Positions 58,058 to 64,000 of a stretch of 64,000 bases of DNA are shown here, piece by piece. The stretch's first letter is position 1, and each line of letters starts with the position of its first letter. A model generated the notes under the pieces. The model made no database searches and was not told the DNA's origin. It saw nothing but the letters and a program-made list of their open reading frames with translations. Source of the DNA: Bartonella florencae (lineage in GTDB: Bacteria; Pseudomonadota; Alphaproteobacteria; Rhizobiales; Rhizobiaceae); the NCBI RefSeq assembly GCF_000312525.1, contig NZ_HE997453.1, positions 55,483-119,482 of the forward strand, in the 5' to 3' direction. Position numbers and translations under genes: made by a program.

Positions 58058-59155
58058 ATGGTAGATGAGACATCCGTAATATATGCATCTAAAATAAAAG
58101 CGAATAAAAAAATAGATCGTGCATATTTAAAGAAAATTATATTATTGATTCTTATCGCATTTCTCATTTGCAGCGTTTTTGGTGGACTTTTGAATGGTCC
58201 CTCAAAGGTTTCTTTTTTTGATTTTCTTCATATAATGCTTACACAAGATTTTTCAGTAAGTAGTAAGACCCGCGAGTACCTCATACTTATCGATATTAGG
58301 CTTCCTCGTGTTATTTTAGGATTATTGGTTGGATCATCTTTAGCTGTCTCTGGTGTTCTCATGCAAGGATTATTCCGAAATCCTCTTGCAGATCCTGGAA
58401 TTGTAGGCGTATCAGCAGGTGCAGGTCTTGGTGCCGTTTTGGCAATTGTTGTTGGTATTGCCTTTCCCATCTCATTTGCCTCTTTTTTAGAACCTTACAA
58501 AGTTATCATAGGAGCTTTTTTTGGTGGTCTGCTCTCAACAATTGTTCTTTACACAATAGCAACGCATCATAGTTTTACTTCTATTGCAACAATGCTTCTC
58601 GCAGGTATTGCTCTTGGTGCTTTGAGCAGTGCTGTTGTGGGAACTCTCATTTTTATCGCAAATGATCAACAATTGCGTGACATTACTTTTTGGAATCTTG
58701 GCTCTCTAGCGGGTGCTACATGGCTGAAAGTTTGGCTTATTTTCCCTTTTATCTGTATTGCTCTCCTTTTTTCACCCTTTTTATCACGAGCACTTAATGC
58801 TCTTGCTCTTGGAGAAGCTGTTGCTGGCCATATTGGTTTTCATATTCAACGAATTAAAAACAGTGCTATTTTCCTTGTTGCCCTCATGTGTGGTAGCGCA
58901 GTTGCTGTCAGCGGTGGTATTGGTTTTATTGGTATTGTTGTTCCACATATTTTACGCCAGTTAATTGGTCCAGATCACCGCTATCTTATTCCTTGCTCTG
59001 CTCTTTTGGGCGCGGCACTGCTTATTTTTGCTGATACATTTGCACGCTTAATTGTTGCCCCTGCAGAATTACCAATTGGAATTGTTACGGCACTTGTTGG
59101 AGCACCTTTTTTCCTTTGGATCCTGATAAAAAAACGGGGAACAAATTTTTCATGA
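58058..59155 (+). CDS. hutC: Haem ABC transporter permease HutC
   Basis: HutC is the FecCD-family permease for haem import. The 365-residue protein has about ten membrane segments and the family motifs LIDIRLPRVILGLLVGSSLA, QGLFRNPLADPGIVGVSAGA, ALGEAVAGHIGF and GFIGIVVPHILRQLIGPDHR. Two copies would form the channel, with HmuV as ATPase. Its stop overlaps the hmuV start as ATGA. Confidence 0.93.
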   Translation: MVDETSVIYASKIKANKKIDRAYLKKIILLILIAFLICSVFGGLLNGPSKVSFFDFLHIMLTQDFSVSSKTREYLILIDIRLPRVILGLLVGSSLAVSGVLMQGLFRNPLADPGIVGVSAGAGLGAVLAIVVGIAFPISFASFLEPYKVIIGAFFGGLLSTIVLYTIATHHSFTSIATMLLAGIALGALSSAVVGTLIFIANDQQLRDITFWNLGSLAGATWLKVWLIFPFICIALLFSPFLSRALNALALGEAVAGHIGFHIQRIKNSAIFLVALMCGSAVAVSGGIGFIGIVVPHILRQLIGPDHRYLIPCSALLGAALLIFADTFARLIVAPAELPIGIVTALVGAPFFLWILIKKRGTNFS

Positions 59156-59946
59156 TTGAAGCAACCCATATTTGCGTTCAACGCAGTAAAAAACAAATTC
59201 TTAATCATATTAATCTTCAAGCTAAAAGCGGTGCTTTTACTATCATTATCGGTCCCAATGGATCTGGAAAAAGTACTTTTATCAAAGCGTTGAGTGGTGA
59301 AATTCCTTATCGTGGGAAAATAACATTAAATGGTCATGATGTTAGCCAAACAAAAGCTTCTGAAATGGCGAAAATGCGTGCAGTACTACCACAATCAACA
59401 GTGCTCGTCTTCCCATTCTTAGTTCATGAAGTGGTCGAGCTTGGGTCTTCTATAAACCAATACACCATTACAAAAACTAAAATGCGAAGCCTTACTCAAA
59501 AAGCTTTGGAACGCGTGGGACTTGTTGATTATGCTGATCGATATTATCATCAACTTTCAGGAGGAGAACAGGCTAGAGTGCAGCTTGCCCGCGTACTTTG
59601 TCAGATCTGGGAACCTGTTTGTCATGGCATTCCTCGTTGGATGATACTAGATGAACCTATTGCAAGCCTCGATATCCAACATCAAATTGTCGTTATGGAT
59701 ATTGCTAGAGATTTTGCCCGTTGTGGTGGTGGTGTTCTTGCCGTTCTTCATGATCTTAATCTTGCGGCACATTATGCAGATAAAGTGATATTGCTAAAGC
59801 AGGGAGAAATTTATTCTGAAGGAAATGCTTCTACTGTTTTGACAACACAAAATCTGCGCGATGTTTATCATTGTTCCTTAGTTGTTTCTGAATTGCCTAA
59901 AACAGATGTTCCATTTATACTCCCTCAAACAGCATCCTGCTTATGA
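59152..59946 (+). CDS. hmuV: Haem ABC transporter ATP-binding protein HmuV
   Basis: HmuV powers haem import through HutC. The 264-residue protein has Walker A GPNGSGKSTFIKAL, Q-loop VLPQS, signature LSGGEQARVQLARVLCQ, Walker B WMILDEPIASLD and the H-loop VLHDLNLAAHYA. The open frame extends back to 59116 inside hutC, but the ATG at 59152 overlapping the hutC stop is the natural start. It ends the hemS-hutB-hutC-hmuV operon. Confidence 0.94.
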   Translation: MIEATHICVQRSKKQILNHINLQAKSGAFTIIIGPNGSGKSTFIKALSGEIPYRGKITLNGHDVSQTKASEMAKMRAVLPQSTVLVFPFLVHEVVELGSSINQYTITKTKMRSLTQKALERVGLVDYADRYYHQLSGGEQARVQLARVLCQIWEPVCHGIPRWMILDEPIASLDIQHQIVVMDIARDFARCGGGVLAVLHDLNLAAHYADKVILLKQGEIYSEGNASTVLTTQNLRDVYHCSLVVSELPKTDVPFILPQTASCL

Positions 59947-60716
59947 TGGTGTATAATCTTTCAGAGATTTATTTGCTTAAATCCAAGAGTTAAAATACAC
60001 AGAAAAATGAAATGAGGAGAGAGATTGAGGAATTATCATCAACTCTTTTCTCTATGAGAGCTGTCTTATTTTTGAAAAGGAAGCGATAGGTTTAAGAACA
60101 TTTGCGGGAAAACTATGTGTTTCAGAGCTTTTAAAGCTTTATTTGATAAAAACATATGAGAATTTTAGGAATTATTTCTCTATTCTTACCACTCTGGTCT
60201 TTATAAAATAATGTAAGAAATACATGAAAATGCCTCTGTCATGAGAATAAGGTATAAAGCGAAGTGTATTCTCATCATTATTTTACTTCGGATTCGCTAA
60301 AAGTCTCGTAGCTCTCTCTCATCCTTATTCATAACTTTGTGGTATTATCTTCCTCTTTTTAGCTCATATTAAACAATGCTATAATTTTATATACTCTCCA
60401 AAATGCTTCACAAAAAGATCTCTTGTCATATCAGTGAGAAATCAAATTTTTAATGACCTTTTTACGTATTTTTTTATCAAATCACACACTTATAAAGTAA
60501 AATAATTTATAGTCCACTTCTTGGTCAATAGTTGATATCCTTACTCTGCATAGTCTTTGAGATGATGTCTTAATTGCTTTAAGAGTTTTCATCCGTTCCA
60601 AATGTCTTTTTTAACTACCTCTGCCCCTTTTTTATTATTTACATAAAAATAACGCGGAGTTAGTCCGCGTTAATAATACCTTCAATAGGGGAGAGATTAT
60701 TCATTATTCAAAAATC
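59947..60716. other. Gene-poor region after hmuV
   Basis: About 770 AT-rich bases lie between hmuV and the phage tail gene. There is no credible coding sequence. Competing inverted repeats occur at 60241-60290: ATGAGAATA with TATTCTCAT, and CGAAGT with ACTTCG. The phage-gene terminator is at 60640-60672. I saw no attachment-site duplication or tRNA. Confidence 0.5.
60640..60672 (-). terminator. Rho-independent terminator of the phage tail gene
   Basis: A perfect 9-bp stem TAACGCGGA (60650-60658) with TCCGCGTTA (60664-60672) and 5-base loop is followed on the minus strand by TTTTTATG. It lies 45 bases beyond the stop of the tail-collar gene. The GC-rich stem stands out from the surrounding AT-rich sequence. 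Confidence 0.85.
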
Positions 60717-61697
60717 TTATGACTTTATAGCATAAACAACCGTTGCATTAACAGGCCGCGTTTCTGTTTCACCCGTCGCAGAAATAGTTACTTTGTGCGT
60801 ATGCGCACCAGCTGATTGAGTGTTCCCCGTAATGATTTCATAGTGATAAAAAGGATTCCTTCTCCCAATGTCATTGGCACCCCATCCAATTCCACTATAT
60901 TGAAACCTATGCGTATGTTCACCAGCCTCTTCCATGGTGCAAATATGCTTATGCGATTTCATGCTATCTTGCTGCTCATCGGCAAACTGTCTATCCGCGT
61001 CTAAACCACGACCATTATCAAAACCGCGTAAAAACATGCCTCTAAAGTCTGGAACTTTAAAAGTCGTATCGCTGTCTTTTCCCCATTTATCGCCTATTGC
61101 CCTGAATAGTCGCGGATAATCTTTACGCTTATAGGTCGTACCATCGCATAAAAGCCAACCATTTGGCACTTCTTGCATAGCAAATGTAGCAATAAATCCG
61201 CATGGAAAAGTCTCTACCTTTGGTGGTGGAAGAGGTGTCGGATTTAAGAGATACCAACCATCTCGACCTTCCATTGAAACATCGCCATTATATACCATTT
61301 CATAAATACCATCTGTTTGTAGCTCTCCCCCTTCTAACGGTATAACACCCGTATGAGTGGCTTTATAAATATGCTTCTCTCCTATACTATTCACTGTTAT
61401 TGTCGTTGTACCAATATTCACACCACGCGCTTTAAAACGTATGATGATATCATTTTTGTACTTCTCTATAGGTGAAACTGTTTTCAACGTGATTAATGTT
61501 GTTTTCTCTTCCGCATTGACCATAAAATTTGAATTAATAGAACCGCCATTATCGGTAAGATATTCACGCACACGCTGCATCATCGCCCGTGCGCTATCAT
61601 TGACCGAACTGGGAGGCTGGCCTTCTGCCCAATTAATGATATTATCTGAATGCGCATTTTCATCTGCCTTTAGCGACCAATCATAAATATTAGACAT
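60717..61697 (-). CDS. Phage tail-collar domain protein
   Basis: This 326-residue protein is phage-derived. The N-terminal part starts SNIYDWSLKADENAHSDNIINW and includes PPSSVNDSARAMM, a segment common in phage tail-fibre proteins. A central beta-rich region follows. The C-terminal tail-collar domain (about 165-240) includes GFIATFAMQEVPNGWLLCDGTTYKRKDYPRLF and FKVPDFRGMFLRGFDNGRGLD. Histidine-rich repeats SHKH, EHTHRF and AHTHKV may bind metal in a fibre tip. GGAGGAG precedes the ATG and a clean terminator follows. No other intact phage gene is nearby, so it is an isolated survivor of a prophage or an adopted gene. Confidence 0.85.
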   Translation of the reverse strand: MSNIYDWSLKADENAHSDNIINWAEGQPPSSVNDSARAMMQRVREYLTDNGGSINSNFMVNAEEKTTLITLKTVSPIEKYKNDIIIRFKARGVNIGTTTITVNSIGEKHIYKATHTGVIPLEGGELQTDGIYEMVYNGDVSMEGRDGWYLLNPTPLPPPKVETFPCGFIATFAMQEVPNGWLLCDGTTYKRKDYPRLFRAIGDKWGKDSDTTFKVPDFRGMFLRGFDNGRGLDADRQFADEQQDSMKSHKHICTMEEAGEHTHRFQYSGIGWGANDIGRRNPFYHYEIITGNTQSAGAHTHKVTISATGETETRPVNATVVYAIKS

Positions 61698-63551
61698 TAT
61701 ACTCCTCCGTTATTCTTAATAACTTTTCTATGCACCAAAGAATAATTCCCCTTTGTCACCTTTCGTTGATACATCATGTCCTTCTATGTTATCTGTATTT
61801 ACTCAATTTTATTTCTTTTTGCTCCCTCCAATGAAGTAAACTAATTTCGCCCCAGTTTTTTATAATGCAAACATCAAAGTATCCATTTGCGGTGTAAGGA
61901 TCTCATCAGACATTAGCTTTGTTGTGCTGTTGTAATTCTGCGACTTTATTTAGCAATTTTGCGTCTTTTGTAAATTTTACAAATATTGTTCATAAAATCC
62001 CTTTTGAAAATTTCATATGGCCTTTCTTGAAGGCAACAATTTGTTAGATTTATAAAAACTGCTCATATATTTGAAATTTTTATCAGCTATATTAAATTTA
62101 TAGCTATTACAATAAGTTAGTGATTTTTCACCAGAAAGATTTTATAGGATTTGCCCTTATCTTTCTTCGCTATATTTTGAACAAATAACTTTTGTCTTTT
62201 GACCTATTCTTGCAAAACTTTTCTTATTTGTTTTACTTCATCTCTAGTTTTTAAAGAGGTTATAATTTTTTTCTGTTATCTGTATCAAACAAATTTTGAA
62301 AAATTTGCCCTAAATTCTTTACACAGTCCATCATGTTTTTATGTGTCTATAGAGAGCTCTTAAAAGACATCTTATTTTATGAAAGTTGTTTCTGAAAATG
62401 TTTGCCAGATAAACATCAAAACCTTTTTGAACGCCTGCTGTTCACAGTCTAGCACCTCATAGAGCATAGCATTCAAGAGAATAAATTCCCTATGTTTCAA
62501 TTTAAGAATAATATAACTTCACTATACTAGCGATGCCTTATATACCTTCATTAAATTTGAAGGATATAAATTCCTTTAGGTGAATTGAAAAACGGCAAAC
62601 CTGCACCCCACCCTCTGCAAAATACACACTATTGATCTTTGAAGAATCGGAATCGCCCATTGTTGTTTCACACTTAGTACGATCACTTATGTATAGCATT
62701 TTATTATATATAGATTTTTTTTGCAAGATTAATAAACTCTTCTGAACAGAACCTGTACAGTTATTGACTTTCTCTTTCTGCATGGCAAGAAAAAAATAAA
62801 GATTCTCCAGACTGTTATGACAACATCATAAGTTCCAAAAAATGTTTTTCTATTTGATCTGAGCAAGCAATAATATTTCAAACTCTATTGAAAATGAAAT
62901 AGTCATGTACATTCAAAGCAACAAGAGCTTTACATAAAAAGCATTGAGAACATATTATAGGGCTTGCAATTTGTTAGATAATAATAAGTTCAAGATAATA
63001 TGCCTCATGATTTCAGAAACAAAACTATCACCATTTAAAAATTTTTCGCTCAATAGAAAATAGTATAACATCTTTTTATAAAAAAATACTGATTTCTGAA
63101 GATACACCTCTAGATCAGTAAAAGAGCTATATGGAGAATAACAATTCATGGAAGAGCCAAACATAAATCCCATTGTTTTAGTAATGAATTTTGCTCTTAC
63201 CGTTTCTTTATAGAAAACTTTCTTATTCTTGCTCACTACGTCACACTATCTGCTTTTGTTCCTAACAAACTTAGAAAAATCGTTAAAAACATATCTTTGC
63301 GATTGACAATATAAATATTTAAGCCAACCATGTCTTTGCAAATAAAAGCTCTTTGAAGGGGGAAGACAAATAATATGAGAGTTGTTGCACCAATCTTTTC
63401 AATAAAACTTCTTAATATTTATTTGAAGTGTCTTGGTATTAAAAGCATTCTTATACCCTCTTCATTCAAGAAGCTATCATTGATGATTTGAACATATTCC
63501 CCCTCACCCCACAATCTGTTTTTGAACTCTGTGTTTATAAGGAAAAAGTTT
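61698..63551. other. Long gene-poor region between the phage gene and thiC
   Basis: About 1.85 kb of AT-rich DNA carries no gene I can support. Minus-strand frames at 62538-62783 (81 residues, includes RTKCETTMGDSDSSKINSVY) and 62955-63236 (93 residues) have no recognised family and no convincing ribosome site. The first has somewhat protein-like composition and may be a remnant. The last 250 bases form the thiC leader and promoter region. Confidence 0.5.
61770..61985 (-). pseudogene. Possible decayed phage-linked coding fragment
   Basis: On the minus strand, upstream of the tail-collar gene, one frame reads KFTKDAKLLNKVAELQQHNK and then stops. The same frame later reads GYFDVCIIKNWGEISLLHW. 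Another frame across the stop reads MSDEILTPQMDTLMFAL. The composition looks protein-like, but the pieces do not join in one frame. They may be overlapping small phage genes or one broken gene. No family is recognised. Confidence 0.3.
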
Positions 63552-64000
63552 ATGCAGAAAAAGATTCCATCAATCAGTTGCAGCCCCTTTCCTGCCTCAC
63601 GTAAAGTTTATCAACAAAGCCCTCTTTTTCCTGATGTACGTGTTCCATTGCGTGAGATTTCATTGACCGATAGCAGTGGTGAGGAACCTTTAAATATTTA
63701 TGATACTTCTGGCCCCTATACAGATAAAGATATGGTCATTGATATTACAAAAGGCTTGCCCAAAATTCGCTCACCTTGGCTCTCTAAGCGCGCTGATACT
63801 GAATGTTATTCTGAACGATCAGTGAAACCGGAAGATAATGGGTTAAGCTATGATGCAAAACCTATACCTTCCTTTAAACAAAAACGCCTTATTTTGCGCG
63901 CAAAAAATGGCAAAGCAATTACACAGATGGCATATGCACGTGCGGATATTATTACAGAAGAGATGGAATATGTCGCTATACGGGAAAATGAAGGCCTCAC
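63552..64000 (+). CDS. thiC: Phosphomethylpyrimidine synthase ThiC (N-terminal part, runs off the window)
   Basis: ThiC converts aminoimidazole ribotide to hydroxymethylpyrimidine phosphate in thiamine synthesis, using a radical-SAM mechanism whose cluster-binding C-terminus lies beyond this window. The 149 visible codons, uninterrupted from the ATG at 63552, show [77 protein letters not shown] and [14 protein letters not shown]. These are the conserved N-terminal ThiC features. AAGGAAAAAG precedes the start. No canonical thi-box is visible upstream. Confidence 0.92.
   Translation, partial: MQKKIPSISCSPFPASRKVYQQSPLFPDVRVPLREISLTDSSGEEPLNIYDTSGPYTDKDMVIDITKGLPKIRSPWLSKRADTECYSERSVKPEDNGLSYDAKPIPSFKQKRLILRAKNGKAITQMAYARADIITEEMEYVAIRENEGL

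Noticed and set aside
62955-63236. 93-residue minus-strand frame in the gene-poor region
   Set aside because: Low-complexity composition (Lys, Phe, Leu, Ser), no ribosome site and no known family. Most likely a chance open frame in AT-rich DNA.
1-64000. tRNA, rRNA, tmRNA, CRISPR arrays and insertion sequences
   Set aside because: I looked in the spacers for cloverleaf-like or regularly repeated structure and for transposase motifs and found none that I could support. A tRNAscan-SE and Infernal run would be decisive.

Overview
This window is chromosomal DNA from a Bartonella-like alphaproteobacterium (Rhizobiales/Hyphomicrobiales). The evidence is the low GC content, the conserved rhizobial gene order (lptF-lptG-lptD-surA-pdxA-rsmA; mltG-fabF-acpP-fabG-fabD; rpsF-rpsR-DUF2232-rplI; cvpA-purF; rsh-pyrE-DUF2062-acpS-lepB-rnc-era-recO), a complete hut haemin-uptake locus, and a decayed Bartonella-type autotransporter at the left edge. 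The species cannot be fixed from the sequence alone.

Layout. 1-1874 is a frameshifted autotransporter pseudogene (minus strand) whose beta-barrel lies off the left edge. 2294-4443 holds an MHS-family MFS transporter, a broken small membrane gene and holC. 4857-12401 is the LPS-export and outer-membrane biogenesis operon, with pdxA and rsmA at its end. 12433-18599 (minus) holds gmk, mltG, the fatty-acid genes fabF/acpP/fabG/fabD and a PAP2 phosphatase. 18944-27865 (plus) holds ribosomal proteins, dnaB, radA, cvpA, purF and a short-chain dehydrogenase. 28378-34270 (minus) carries pssA/psd phospholipid genes, an Atm1-type ABC exporter, a DUF421 protein and cysS. 34747-40060 carries a TIGR02301 protein, a PyrC-type dihydroorotase, ygfZ, an HD hydrolase with a damaged 5' end, and panC-panB. 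40083-47751 (minus) is the tightly overlapping recO/era/rnc/lepB/acpS/DUF2062/pyrE/rsh/rpoZ block. 48148-52585 holds a family-5 uracil-DNA glycosylase, smpB, dapA and a soluble lytic transglycosylase.

52688-59946 is the haem acquisition locus: tonB divergent from the receptor hutA, then hemS-hutB-hutC-hmuV. Together these would take haem across the outer membrane (HutA, energised by TonB), through the periplasm (HutB), across the inner membrane (HutC/HmuV) and into the cytoplasm (HemS). The tonB/hutA divergent promoter carries a perfect 17-bp inverted repeat. One copy sits about 45 bp upstream of each start codon, which makes it the most attractive candidate operator in the window.

59947-63551 is AT-rich and gene-poor. 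It contains one intact phage tail-collar gene with its own ribosome site and terminator, plus traces of decayed coding sequence. The window ends inside thiC.

Most of the window is ordinary housekeeping sequence, and I see no clearly undescribed multi-gene system. The more unusual points are the paired hut operator, an A-tract frameshift at the start of the HD-hydrolase gene, mutually exclusive hairpins between dapA and slt, a decayed partial duplication of the SDR gene, and a thiC leader without a recognisable thi-box. I saw no tRNA, rRNA, CRISPR array or intact insertion sequence.
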